A DNA stretch of 64,000 nucleotides from DATDIC01 sp963777625 (GCA_963777625.1 CAVZRO010000013.1:62001-126000); one strand, 5' to 3'; counted from the stretch's first letter, positions 54,701 through 62,673 are shown. Numbers and translations are program-made. Notes: a model not told the origin generated them from the sequence alone.

Positions 54701-54904
54701 CGCCTCGATCGGCTGCGCCACCGCGCTTTCAACCGTGGTCGCCGACGCACCCGGATACGTGGCGCTCACGGTAACCTGCGGCGGCACGATGTCTGGCAGT
54801 TGCGCGACCGGGATGCGGGTCAGCGAGATGGCGCCGGCCAGCGTGATAATGATCGCAATAACGATCGCCAGCCGCGGCCGGCGAATGAATACAGCGGAAA
54901 TCAT
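51755..54904 (-). CDS. RND multidrug efflux transporter, AcrB/MexB type
   Basis: 1,049-residue inner-membrane pump (HAE1 family). FIRRPRLAIVIAIIITLAGA is helix one, ISLTRIPVAQLPDIVPPQVT follows, and the proton-relay aspartates lie in LAIGIVVDDAIVVVENVERV. GFLPEEDQGAFFI and the C-terminal LAAKNAILIVEFAKERREEG are family blocks. Twelve helices and two large periplasmic loops are evident. The 3' end of the adaptor gene overlaps its start by four bases. No outer-membrane channel gene is adjacent, so TolC must be elsewhere. Confidence 0.93.
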   Translation of the reverse strand: MISAVFIRRPRLAIVIAIIITLAGAISLTRIPVAQLPDIVPPQVTVSATYPGASATTVESAVAQPIEAQVVGADKMIYMKSTSGNDGSYSLTVSFQLGSDPDIDTVNVNNRVQTALSQLPVEVQTEGLTVQKKSSAILEFLAFYGDDPKMDPLFITNYVLINVLDTLSRTPGVGQASLFSKLNYSMRVWFHTDRLVSLGLSPSDIIAAIQSQNVVAPVGRIGARPIGNDQQFQFNLQTQGRLVTAQQFGNIVIRANPDGSVLRLRDVADVQLGAQNMDSETRLNGRPAVPVAIYLAPGANAVQTSDAVNQALQHMSTRFPAGLHAMVMYDTSEFVRDTVSEVLTTLLEAFALVVLVVFLFLGSVRATIIPLVAVPVSLIGTFAALLALGFTINTVSLLAMVLAIGIVVDDAIVVVENVERVLEEEPTLTPAEATLKAMNQITGPIIAISLVLLSVFVPVGFIPGLSGILFRQFAVTMTCAMLISATNALTLSPALCALFLRRHGQRRGPIRWLLRGVDYMRDGYAAVVRRLVRVSVLSILLVGVFGAGAFWMMNHTPTGFLPEEDQGAFFISAQLPDGASVARTSEVASRVEAILKKMPQVQDTLAIVGFSLLDGVQEPNAAFLVARLKPFSDRRAAADQAGALVGQTFGAVQGIRSAVIFPFNLPPIIGLGTGSGFEYELEALEGQDPVENGQVMGGLIAAANQNPALTRVFSTYTATNPSLYLDVDRDKASALGVNISDVFTALQATLGGIYVNNFNLYGRTWQVNIEGGAVDRSDIPDIWRIYVRNKLGDMVPIRSIASLRFVTGPQVITRYNNYRAITIDGGPAPGVSSGTALTTMAAISDKTLPRGYGFEWTGTAYQEELAAGQTGLIMGLAVLFAYLFLVGLYESWTIPVPVLLSVVVGVLGAFVGITIAGLSVDLYAQIGLVVLIALAAKNAILIVEFAKERREEGMPIREAAVLGARTRFRAVMMTSFAFILGLLPLVTAHGAAMLSRRDVGTAVFAGMIVASSVGIFLIPMLYVVFQTMREWTKARFRRSGQHPVATPGE

Positions 54905-56133
54905 TCCTTTGCGGCGAGACTCTTGCGCGTCGCCGGCGATGTTTCCGCACTTTGCCGATTCAGTTGCGCCGCACTGGGCGGCGCCGTCGGCGTGGCGGGG
55001 GAGGGCGACACCACCTCGCCGGGACGCACCTTCTGCACACCATCGACGATGACCATGTCACCCTGATTGAGGCCGGTCAGCACCGTCGCAACGGTCGCCG
55101 TCGATTGCCCCATGGTGATCCGCCGTTCCTGCACCTTGTCCTGCGCATCAACCGCGAACACGTAATCGCCCTGGATATCCGACAACACCGCGGCACGCGG
55201 AATCGCCAGCAGCTCCACCGGCTGGGCGCCTTCCAGCAGCACGGTAACGAACTCGTTATCGACCAGCTCCCGCACCGTGGCGCCGTTGACCTTCGCATCC
55301 GTCAACAGCGGGTTGGGGATGCTACCGCGCAGCAACAGTGTGTCGGTGTTCAGCGAAACGGTGTTGTCGATGAAGTCCAGCTTGCCGGTCTGGTCGTACT
55401 TGCGCCCATCCGGCAGCCGCAGCCGGATCACCACGGCGTTCAGCCCCCCTTTGTCGGCATAGCGCTCACGAAGCTGCAGCGCGGTCGTCAGCGGCACCGG
55501 GAACACCACGTACATCGGGTCCTGGCTGACGATGCGCGTCAGCACGCCGGAGCTCGGCGAGACGACATTGCCGATAGTCACCGCGGTACGGCCGATCTTG
55601 CCGTCGACCGGTGCGCGGATCTCGGTATAGCCGAGATTGATCTCCGACTGTTTCTCCTGCGCCTGCGCGGCGAGGACCTGGGCGGCATCGGACAGCATCG
55701 TGGCACGCGCCGCATCGACCAGCGACGGCTGGCCGGCCGGTGTCTTCAGCAGCAATTCGGCGCGCTGATACGCCAACGTGGCGTTGGTGAGCTGCGCCTG
55801 GGTCTGCTGCACCGCGGCCTGCTTCGCCGCCAGATCGGCCTGGAACGGCGGTTGTTCAAGAACATAGAGCAGATCGCCTTTCTTGACCTCGGACCCTTCC
55901 GCGAACTTCTCCTGCTCGAGAAACGCGGTCACCCGGGCGACCAGAGAAACACGGTTCACCGATTCGATGCGGCCAATGAATTCAGACGTCTCGGTGACCG
56001 GCTGTTTCTCCGCGCGGGCCACGCCGACCGACGGCTTTCCCTGCCCCGGAACCTGGGCACGCGCGGCGGACCCAAAGGGCAGTGCAACCAGTAAGGCGGC
56101 CGCCACCAATGCGGCCGGGAAGCGAAAAGCCAT
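54901..56133 (-). CDS. RND efflux periplasmic adaptor (membrane fusion protein)
   Basis: 410 residues with a signal peptide (FPAALVAAALLVALPFGSAA). The order is barrel-lipoyl-hairpin-lipoyl: VTETSEFIGRIESVNRVSLV, ARVTAFLEQEKFAEGSEVKK, a coiled hairpin near AAVQQTQAQLTNATLAYQRA, then INLGYTEIRAPVDGKIGRTA. The tail is Pro/Ser-rich. The ATG at 56133 has GGAG 10 bases upstream. First gene of the two-gene pump operon; no regulator is next to it. Confidence 0.92.
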   Translation of the reverse strand: MAFRFPAALVAAALLVALPFGSAARAQVPGQGKPSVGVARAEKQPVTETSEFIGRIESVNRVSLVARVTAFLEQEKFAEGSEVKKGDLLYVLEQPPFQADLAAKQAAVQQTQAQLTNATLAYQRAELLLKTPAGQPSLVDAARATMLSDAAQVLAAQAQEKQSEINLGYTEIRAPVDGKIGRTAVTIGNVVSPSSGVLTRIVSQDPMYVVFPVPLTTALQLRERYADKGGLNAVVIRLRLPDGRKYDQTGKLDFIDNTVSLNTDTLLLRGSIPNPLLTDAKVNGATVRELVDNEFVTVLLEGAQPVELLAIPRAAVLSDIQGDYVFAVDAQDKVQERRITMGQSTATVATVLTGLNQGDMVIVDGVQKVRPGEVVSPSPATPTAPPSAAQLNRQSAETSPATRKSLAAKE

Positions 56134-56286
56134 CCTGCGATTTCTCCAGCCGGGCAGCACAACGGGCCGCGGGTCACATGGGCGTGCGCGACGAGGACAC
56201 AACCCAGCCGCGGTAGAAGGTCAGACCGGCACCGGTCAATAGCCGGATGCGCGGCGCCGATTGTCCGTCGCTTCCCCGAAAACCGT

Positions 56287-56886
56287 TCAGCCCGGCTGCG
56301 ACACCGCAAGCTCGATGAACAGCAGGCAATTCAGCACAATCAGCTCGATCCGCAGCAACAGCCCCCAGGTGGGGCCGCGGTCGCCGCGGGTTCCGGGCAA
56401 CGAGAGATGATACTCCTCAACCGCCGAAAGAGGTAGTCGGCTGAGACTGTACCAGACCTGGAAAATGACCGCCGCGAGCCCGACCACCACCAGCAGGTTC
56501 GCCAGCACACGGAATGATTGACGCACCGAGAGCAGGCTGAACACCGCGGTCGCAATAATCACCACGACATTGGCAACAAACCCTGTCAGCAGCGCTGCGC
56601 CGGCGCAGAGCTGGACGATCTGCTCGCGCCTCTCGCGCGAAAACCCCGCCGAAAGACGCAGCTCCCTACACAACCCCGCGATCTGTTCCCGCTGCAGCAG
56701 CGACAGGCTCGGAAGCCGCGAGATGTCCTCGCCCGCCTGCAAAAGTTGCTGCTTGTCGTCGCTGGTGAGCACGGCATCCGGCAGTTCGTGAAATACCCGC
56801 GCGCGGATCACGCTTGCATCGAAAAACGAAAGACCGACCGCTACGTTCGCCAGAACGCTCGGAACCAGGGCATCCAGCAGAGCCAT
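56287..56886 (-). CDS. Unrecognised membrane protein
   Basis: 199 residues. The first 95 are soluble and helical (SDDKQQLLQAGEDISRLPSL, SREQIAGL-like segments). They are followed by hydrophobic helices at LLTGFVANVVVIIATAVFSL, VLANLLVVVGLAAVIFQVWY and LLLRIELIVLNCLLFIELAV. No family is recognised. Last gene of a three-gene row in one direction, 5 bases after the preceding stop, and 153 bases before the efflux adaptor start. Confidence 0.6.
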   Translation of the reverse strand: MALLDALVPSVLANVAVGLSFFDASVIRARVFHELPDAVLTSDDKQQLLQAGEDISRLPSLSLLQREQIAGLCRELRLSAGFSRERREQIVQLCAGAALLTGFVANVVVIIATAVFSLLSVRQSFRVLANLLVVVGLAAVIFQVWYSLSRLPLSAVEEYHLSLPGTRGDRGPTWGLLLRIELIVLNCLLFIELAVSQPG

Positions 56887-56891
56887 GCAGC

Positions 56892-57291
56892 TCAGGTCAC
56901 CTGCAACGTCAGTTGCAGGCCCGGCGAGGCATGCACCCAGGAATTCGTCCAGATGTCGAACACCGCCACCGTCGCACAGTCGAACACCGCCTGTACGCTG
57001 TCATTGCCGATCACCAGCGGTTTCGCCGCGTGCCGATTGGTTCCGGTACTGAACCTTGCTGAATGGTTCCTTCCATTGCGAGCCACCCCCGCCATAGCTG
57101 ACGGCGGTCTGCCCCTGGACGATATCATTCGTCACCGTAATATCCGTCGTCCGCCCGCTCCAGCGCCAGGCCACTTCAATCTTTTGCGACACGCCGGCGG
57201 CATTCGTGCCGGTGGCGAATATCTCGTTGCTCCCGTCGTGAAGCTGGGTCTCCAACCACGCGCCGTTGCTCAGGGACGCCCGCTTCGGCAT
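56892..57291 (-). pseudogene. Unrecognised beta-rich protein, one frameshift
   Basis: It starts MPKRASLSNGAWLETQLHDG, with strand-like segments KIEVAWRWSGRTTDITVTND and AVSYGGGGSQWKEPFSKVQ. Near 57050 the frame shifts, and the coding signal continues as TGTNRHAAKPLVIGNDSVQA, VFDCATVAVFDIWTNSW to a stop at 56892. Removing one base gives 132 residues. The alternating hydrophobic pattern suggests a small beta-sandwich, perhaps lectin-like, but no motif confirms it. Flanked by two unknown genes in the same direction with very short gaps. Confidence 0.55.
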
Positions 57292-57306
57292 CGCTCGCGT
57301 TTCCTC

Positions 57307-57894
57307 CTATGCTCGCGCATACCCTTGGTTCAGCCACCGACGATGAATGCGCGCCTGTTCGGTGACCAGATCGCCCACTACGCGGGCGATGTCACCCGGG
57401 GAAGCATCCTGCCACCGGAAACTTGCCCGTAGCAGGGGGATGATCGCGCTCGTCATCGGCTCGGTTTGCAGCAACGACGAACGCATCGCGAGCCCCAGTT
57501 CCGGCGTCAGCCCCTCCGCCCGGGAACGAGGCCCATCGCCCCAGATGCTCAGCTCCTCATTGCCCGCTTCGGACCGCCCATGCACGCGAAGAAAGAAATG
57601 TCCGTCCGGACCAGCCGCGGTTTCCAGCAACAACTCCAGCTCGGGCGGTGACAATGATCTGGGCGGCTCTTCGGCCAGACTTTCGACATTGCCGATGCGC
57701 AGATGCGGGTCGATCGCCCCGACAAACAACAGGACCACGGCGGCCGTCGCCGTTCCCTGCCAGATCAGGACGACCGGCTCGTCCGCGTCGGCGGCCATCG
57801 GCAGGAACAGCTTGATCGCCGGCTCCCCGGCATAAGGAACCGTCCACCACAAGCCGTCCGGCCGCTCCAGAGGTCCGAAACTCATCGCCACCAT
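57307..57894 (-). CDS. Unrecognised soluble protein
   Basis: 195 residues. MSFGPLERPDGLWWTVPYAG opens a mixed alpha/beta protein with PVVLIWQGTATAAVVLLFVG and a C-terminal helix DIARVVGDLVTEQARIHRRW. No signal, no known motif. The start could be the ATG at 57894 or the one at 57885. First gene of the row that includes the beta-rich pseudogene and the membrane protein. Confidence 0.55.
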   Translation of the reverse strand: MVAMSFGPLERPDGLWWTVPYAGEPAIKLFLPMAADADEPVVLIWQGTATAAVVLLFVGAIDPHLRIGNVESLAEEPPRSLSPPELELLLETAAGPDGHFFLRVHGRSEAGNEELSIWGDGPRSRAEGLTPELGLAMRSSLLQTEPMTSAIIPLLRASFRWQDASPGDIARVVGDLVTEQARIHRRWLNQGYARA

Positions 57895-57965
57895 GCTCCA
57901 GCGAAAACCGTAGCAATGGCCTCGGGCCACCGCAATCCGAGCTGAAACAGCGGTATCAAGGTGTA

Positions 57966-58092
57966 AGGGCTCGTCATGGAATAACCAAATCGACCGTCAT
58001 TCCCGCGGAAAGCGGGAATCCAGCGGGCGGCGGTAAATTCCCGCTTTCGCGGGAATGACGAGATGACGCGGTTGTTTCCGAACAACCCCTAA
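57966..58092. repeat. Palindromic repeat, copy E
   Basis: GGGCTCGTCATGGAATAACC, then TCATTCCCGCGGAAAGCGGG, GGGCGGCGG, ATTCCCGCTTTCGCGGGAAT, then GATGACGCGGTTGTTTCCGA and ACAACCCC. It lies between the unknown genes and a truncated gene end. 58093-58232 has no gene and contains a run of seven A. Confidence 0.85.
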
Positions 58093-58232
58093 GCCCTTAT
58101 CGCAAGTCCCGACAAAAAAACGCTGACCAGGCGCGAAAAACCGACCAACGACATTATCGCCCTTATCCTGCCGTCCACTCTCCACTCTCCCTTCAGCTCC
58201 CTTGGTATCCATGGTCTATGATGGTTTGATAG

Positions 58233-58358
58233 GGCTCATCACCGTCGGTCGTGGGCCGGCACATCACCAATTGTGCACTGGCGCCGAACGCGCAAACCCT
58301 GGTGATCACCGAATCCGAAACCGGCAGCCTGCTGTCCTGCGAGGTGCCTCCGCCATGA
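58233..58358 (+). pseudogene. C-terminal remnant of an SMP-30/gluconolactonase-like gene
   Basis: The open frame reads RHITNCALAPNAQTLVITES and ends TGSLLSCEVPPP. This matches the last blade of SMP-30/gluconolactonase proteins (TNCAF, LYITE, TG motifs). Its stop TGA overlaps the next gene's ATG, so the two were once an operon. The rest of the gene is gone; a palindromic repeat lies close upstream. Confidence 0.5.
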
Positions 58359-59276
58359 ACGAGCATGTGAATATCTGTGAAGTCGGCCCGCGCGACGGCC
58401 TCCAGATCGCCAAATCCCGCATGGCGACCGATGCCAAGGTGCGCTGGATCGCCGCCATGGCCGCCGCCGGCGTGAAACAGATCGAGGTCGGCAGCTTCGT
58501 GCCGCCCCGCGTCATCCCCCAGATGGCTGACACCGAGGAAGTGGTGCGCCGCTGCCTGGAAATTCCCGGCCTCACCGTCATCGCGCTGGTGCCGAACCTG
58601 CGTGGCGCCCAGAACGCCTATGCCGCCGGCACGCACAAGATCAGCGTCCCGGTTTCCGTCAGCGAGGGGCACAGCCGCGCCAACCTCAACCGCACGCCGG
58701 CGGAAAGCATCGCCGAGATGCAACGGTTGATGGAATGGGTGAAGTCGCAGCCGCGACGCATGGAGGTGATTGCCGGTGCCTCCACCGCGTTCGGGTGCTC
58801 GATCGACGGCGTGGTGCCGACCGCCAAGGTGATCGAGGTCACCAGCGGCCTGGCCCGCGCCGGCGTGGACAAGATCATGCTCGCCGACACCGTGGGATAC
58901 GCCCATCCGGCGCAGGTGAAACAAGTGGTGCGCGCCGTGCGCGAAGCGATCGGGCCGGTGCTGCATGGGCTGCACCTGCACGACACGATGGGGCTCGGCT
59001 TGGCGAACGCCCTGGCGGGATTGGAGGAAGACATCCGGGCCTTCGAATTCATGCCTCGCCGGCCTGGGGGGATGTCCTTACGCGCCGGGGGCCTCGGGCA
59101 ACGTGGTGACGGAAGATCTGGTGTTCATGCTGGAAAGCATGGGGTTCACAACCGGGATCGACCTGCCGAAGCTGATCGCTGCGCGCCAGTTGCTGCACGA
59201 GGGACTGCCGGAGGAGCCAATGCAGGGCCAGGTCCCCAAGGCAGGGATCCCGAAGACCTTCCGCAAGGCGGCCTGA
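58355..59276 (+). pseudogene. mvaB: Hydroxymethylglutaryl-CoA lyase, one frameshift
   Basis: Cleaves HMG-CoA to acetoacetate and acetyl-CoA (leucine breakdown). HVNICEVGPRDGLQIAKSRM carries the catalytic Arg-Asp, IEVGSFVPPRVIPQMADTEE follows, then VMLADTVGY-like KIMLADTVGYAHPAQVKQVV and LHGLHLHDTMGLGLANALAG with metal histidines. The frame breaks near 59043-59055; the lost part returns as LAGLGGCPYAPGASGNVVTE, the family signature with the catalytic cysteine, and runs to 59276. The ATG at 58355 gives about 306 residues after correction. Confidence 0.88.
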
Positions 59277-59284
59277 ACCCGGCC

Positions 59285-59482
59285 TCACGCGCCGCAGCCG
59301 GTCCCCCGCGGATCAGGCCGGGATGCGCCGGCGTATTTCTCCACCCACGCCCGGCCGATCGCGGCAGCTTCCTCGGGCGTAAGCCACGACCACTCCGCCC
59401 CGCGCGCGCGGATCGCCACCCAGCATGTGTCGCCGTGAACCACATGTTCTTCTATCGAGTACGGGCCGAATGATTGAGCCAT
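59285..59482 (-). CDS. Small hypothetical protein
   Basis: 65 residues: FGPYSIEEHVVHGDTCWVAI followed by WSWLTPEEAAAIGRAWVEKY. GGAG lies 9 bases before the ATG at 59482 and the third-position GC is high, so it looks real. No family recognised. Confidence 0.5.
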   Translation of the reverse strand: MAQSFGPYSIEEHVVHGDTCWVAIRARGAEWSWLTPEEAAAIGRAWVEKYAGASRPDPRGTGCGA

Positions 59483-59500
59483 GACACTTTGCTCCACGGG

Positions 59501-59734
59501 TCAGGCGAGAAAGCGAACGGTCGTGGAGCGATTGCCGCCGCTGCACCGGTCCCCAGGCAGGTCTTGCGAACCCCGACCCGTTCCCGCCGCGGCGAAGTGC
59601 CCCTCAACACGAGCCGTCGAGCCGAACATCTCGCGGGCCCTTGGGCAGGCGAACAGCGACAACACCCGCGTTACCACACCAGGGTCGCCCTCGTCGTATG
59701 GGGCGAAGTTCATCTGAACCGTATTGAGCGGCAT
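59501..59734 (-). CDS. Small hypothetical protein with strong ribosome binding site
   Basis: 77 residues starting MPLNTVQMNFAPYDEGDPGV, then VTRVLSLFACPRAREMFGST. GGGAGG lies 8 bases before the ATG at 59734, the best reason to accept it. The C-terminal half is low-complexity and may be a read-through of decayed sequence. No family recognised. Confidence 0.4.
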   Translation of the reverse strand: MPLNTVQMNFAPYDEGDPGVVTRVLSLFACPRAREMFGSTARVEGHFAAAGTGRGSQDLPGDRCSGGNRSTTVRFLA

Positions 59735-59903
59735 GGTGGCGGCCTCCCTGAATCCTGAAAGCAGAATCCCCCACACGCCCGGCGGCCGCTGTGACGCGCA
59801 TCACAGACCGGAACATTTCATCTCACGCCGGACTGTGGCGGCAGCCGATGCGCGATCAGGACAACCCTGGCCATCGTCGCAACGCCGGCTCCCCCAAACG
59901 CAG

Positions 59904-60386
59904 CTACTCGCCCGCAGGCACCCGCCCATGCTGCTCCCATCGCGCGGCAGCCGCTTCGTCGGCTTCATGGGCGGCGACCCAGCTTTCCGCCCCGTCGACG
60001 AACTGCTCTTTCTTCCAGAACGGCGCCTTCGTCTTGAGCCAGTCGATCAGGAACGCGGTGGCGTCCAGCGCCGGCTGGCGATGCCCCGCCGCGGCCAGTA
60101 CCAGCACCACGTTTGCCCCCGGCACCAGCCGCCCGACACGATGGATCACCGTGCAGCCCAGCAGCCCCCAGCGCTGCTCCGCCTGCTGGGCGATTCGCGC
60201 CATCGCCTGCACCGTCATCGCCGGATAGTGCTCCAGCACCAAGGCCGCGAGCGGCCGGCCGGCCTGGTCGTCGCGCACCGTGCCGATGAAGCAGCCGATA
60301 CCGCCGATACCGGCCCGCCCGCGCGTCAGCGCCGCGATTTCCGCACCCGCATCGAAATCCTCGTTCTGGACACGCACGTGGGCCAT
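59904..60386 (-). CDS. moaE: Molybdopterin synthase catalytic subunit
   Basis: Transfers sulfur from the MoaD thiocarboxylate to precursor Z. 160 residues: IGCFIGTVRDDQAGRPLAAL, VLEHYPAMTVQAMARIAQQA, VIHRVGRLVPGANVVLVLAA and LKTKAPFWKKEQFVDGAESW with the active-site lysines. It starts 2 bases after the moaD stop, the expected pair order. Confidence 0.94.
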   Translation of the reverse strand: MAHVRVQNEDFDAGAEIAALTRGRAGIGGIGCFIGTVRDDQAGRPLAALVLEHYPAMTVQAMARIAQQAEQRWGLLGCTVIHRVGRLVPGANVVLVLAAAGHRQPALDATAFLIDWLKTKAPFWKKEQFVDGAESWVAAHEADEAAAARWEQHGRVPAGE

Positions 60387-60387
60387 T

Positions 60388-60660
60388 TCAGCCCCCGGTC
60401 ACCGGCGGAAAGAACGCGACCTCGTCGCCAGAACGCAGCAAAACCGCGCTGTCGGCGAAATCCTGGTTCACCGCGCAGCGGATCGCACCACGATTCTCGA
60501 ACGCCGCCGCATGACGCGGGCTGCGTTCCACCAGCCAGGCGATCAGGTCACCCACAGTGCGCACGCCGGCGGGCAGAGACAGCGTCTCCTCCCCTGTGCC
60601 GACCCGTTCGCGCAGCCAGGCAAAATAGAGCACGGTCAGTTCCGGCGTTGCAGCATCCAT
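60388..60660 (-). CDS. moaD: Molybdopterin synthase sulfur-carrier subunit
   Basis: 90-residue ubiquitin-fold protein. VLYFAWLRERVGTGEETLSL at the N-terminus, CAVNQDFADSAVLLRSGDEV in the middle, and the required GG end (AFFPPVTGG), where thiocarboxylate forms. Directly upstream of moaE. Confidence 0.93.
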   Translation of the reverse strand: MDAATPELTVLYFAWLRERVGTGEETLSLPAGVRTVGDLIAWLVERSPRHAAAFENRGAIRCAVNQDFADSAVLLRSGDEVAFFPPVTGG

Positions 60661-60678
60661 GTCAGCCCATATGGGGTG

Positions 60679-61320
60679 CTATTTGGGCGTCGGCACCGTC
60701 TCCACCGTCCCGTCCGAGCGGATGACCGTGCTGGTTCCGTTGCCGTTCGGCACAACGATCGCCGTGGTGCCGTTGGGCAGGGTGATGGTCTGGTAAGCGT
60801 TGGTGCCGCCGCTCGGAATGCCGAGCCCCTGCGGCGTCTGGTACGGCTGCGTACCGGCGACCGGCGCGTTGCCGGGTCCCTTTGCGCGCGGCACCGAGGG
60901 AACCCGCATTGGCGAGGGCGCCACTGGCTGGGCTCCCGCGATGGGGGAATTACCCGGCGTCGCCAAAGGAGCCACCGGCGGGATCACCGTAGATGGAACC
61001 GGCGGCATGTTGCCCGGCGGAACCGAACTGCCCCGTTGCGGCGGCAGTGCCGGCGGCGGCACCGCGCTGGGCAGTTGTCCGCCCTGTTGTTCGAGCGTCT
61101 CCAGCGTCGGTTCCTGCTCGATCTGGCTTGGCCACACATTTCCGGGTTCCTGCCGCAGCGGCTCGACGGTCACCGGAATCCCCTCGGCTCGCCGCAAATT
61201 CTCGCTGTCACCCGCCGGCATATACGGATCCTGGCCGGCGACGAACGGGAACTGATGCCATGCCTGGAACCCGCAACCGGACAGGCACACGCAAAGACCG
61301 AGCAAGGCGAGGCGCCACAT
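60679..61320 (-). CDS. Proline-rich lipoprotein of unknown role
   Basis: 213 residues. The lipobox LCVCLSGCGFQAW puts the lipid cysteine near residue 16. WHQFPFVAGQDPYMPAGDSE and GIPVTVEPLRQEPGNVWPSQ precede a long low-complexity part rich in Pro/Gly/Val (PSTVIPPVAPLATPGNSP), and it ends with NGTSTVIRSDGTVETVPTPK. The ATG at 61320 has GGAG about 9 bases upstream; the same frame upstream belongs to mobB. It sits between mobB and moaD in an apparent operon, though a molybdenum role is unlikely. Confidence 0.75.
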   Translation of the reverse strand: MWRLALLGLCVCLSGCGFQAWHQFPFVAGQDPYMPAGDSENLRRAEGIPVTVEPLRQEPGNVWPSQIEQEPTLETLEQQGGQLPSAVPPPALPPQRGSSVPPGNMPPVPSTVIPPVAPLATPGNSPIAGAQPVAPSPMRVPSVPRAKGPGNAPVAGTQPYQTPQGLGIPSGGTNAYQTITLPNGTTAIVVPNGNGTSTVIRSDGTVETVPTPK

Positions 61321-61406
61321 GGGTCGAGGCTCCGAAACAGCAGGTGCAGACCGACCGGGGCCGCAACGCCGATCGGACGGCACATTGCCGATATGAGGGG
61401 CGCGGC

Positions 61407-61929
61407 TCAAGTGTCTGAGAAGACACCCAGCCGGCCGCGGATCCATCCGGCAATGGCCGGCGCGTCGTCGAGCGGAAGAATCGGCCGAGGTACAGCCGAT
61501 TAGATCGGGGTCAGGACTGGCCACCGCGATCACGTCCGGCTGGGTCGGCCAGATCGGCGGCTTGCCGAGCGCCGGGCGGTGCACCTCGAGCTTCGGGAAC
61601 GGATGCGTCTTGAAGCCTTCAACCAGCACCAGGTCCACCGACTCCAGCCGCGACAGCAGGAACGCCAGATCAGGCTCGTCGCCTTCGATCTCGTGCAGCA
61701 ACGCCCAGCGGCGGCCGGAGGCGACCAGCACCTCGTGCGCGCCCGCGACGCGATGACGGAACGTGTCCTTCCCCGGACGGTCCATGTCGAACCCGTGATG
61801 CGCGTGCTTCACGGTGGACACGACCAGGCCCTGGGCGCGCAGAATCGGCAGCAGCGCGGTAATCAGCGTGGTCTTGCCGCTCCCCGACCAGCCGACGACG
61901 CCGAGTACCGGCATCCTCACGTCACGCAT
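61407..61929 (-). pseudogene. mobB: Molybdopterin-guanine dinucleotide biosynthesis protein MobB, one frameshift
   Basis: P-loop GTPase that assists MGD cofactor formation. VLGVVGWSGSGKTTLITALL (Walker A), VSTVKHAHHGFDMDRPGKDT, SVDLVLVEGFKTHPFPKLEV and IAVASPDPDLIGCTSA are standard. Near 61485 one extra base breaks the frame. Correcting it gives LPLDDAPAIAGWIRGRLGVF and a stop at 61407, 173 residues in all; otherwise the frame runs on into the lipoprotein gene. The lost part is only the C-terminal 25 residues, so function might survive. Confidence 0.85.
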
Positions 61930-61936
61930 ATGAATA

Positions 61937-62551
61937 TCACGACGGCGGATGTGCGGGCCGGGGCGGCACGACGTTGCGCGGCGCGGTCGTGGCGTGGCGC
62001 ACGCCGGTGGTGAGGTAATCCCACCCGGTGATCAGCGTCAGCCCGGCCGCGACCCACAGCATCAGCGAGCCGATCAGGGTGACCGGCAGGATCGGCACGT
62101 GCAGCAGCACGGCCGAGCGATCGCCGGCCAGCAGCGTGCCGAGCGCGCCCATCTGGAACCCCGTTTTCCACTTGGCCAGCGGCGTCACCGGCAGGCCGGC
62201 CCGCATCTCCGCCAGGTACTCGCGCAGCCCGCTGACCAGTATCTCGCGCAACAGAATCACGATGGCGGGGTACAGGGTCCAGTACGTGAAGCGCCCCTGG
62301 CCCGCCAGCATCATCAGGACGGCGCCCACCAGCAGCTTGTCGGCGATCGGGTCCAGCATGCGGCCGAAGCTGGATTGCAGCCGGCGCGTCCGCGCGAAAT
62401 GCCCGTCGAGATAGTCGGTGATTGCGGCGATGCTGAACAGGACGCAGGCCGCCAAGTCCGCCGCCGGGCGATCCATCGCGACCAGCGCGACCACCACCGG
62501 AATGGCGGCGATGCGCGACAGGGTCAGCAGATTGGGCAGATCGGTCAGCAT
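61937..62551 (-). CDS. pgsA: CDP-diacylglycerol-glycerol-3-phosphate 3-phosphatidyltransferase
   Basis: Makes phosphatidylglycerophosphate at the inner membrane. 204 residues with the CDP-alcohol phosphotransferase signature D-G-x2-A-R-x8-G-x3-D-x3-D in DYLDGHFARTRRLQSSFGRM and LDPIADKLL. Four or five helices surround it (IPVVVALVAMDRPAADLAAC, YPAIVILLREILVSG, LIGSLMLWVAAGLTLITG). The ATG at 62551 gives MLTDLPNLLTLSRIAAIP, the family start. No clear ribosome binding site. Confidence 0.92.
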   Translation of the reverse strand: MLTDLPNLLTLSRIAAIPVVVALVAMDRPAADLAACVLFSIAAITDYLDGHFARTRRLQSSFGRMLDPIADKLLVGAVLMMLAGQGRFTYWTLYPAIVILLREILVSGLREYLAEMRAGLPVTPLAKWKTGFQMGALGTLLAGDRSAVLLHVPILPVTLIGSLMLWVAAGLTLITGWDYLTTGVRHATTAPRNVVPPRPAHPPS

Positions 62552-62673
62552 ACGGAGCGAAAGCACCCGGCAATCAGCAGCAACGCTAAAGCTATAGCGC
62601 CTTGCGCGAGACTGAAAGGCTCTCAGCTCCTCCGCCGACCGGCGTTCCGCCAGCCGCTGCCGGTAATTGCCGG

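Noticed and set aside
53240..55066. 608-residue plus-strand open frame rich in His, Arg and Gln
   Set aside because: Antisense shadow of the RND pump and adaptor, whose frames carry all family motifs.
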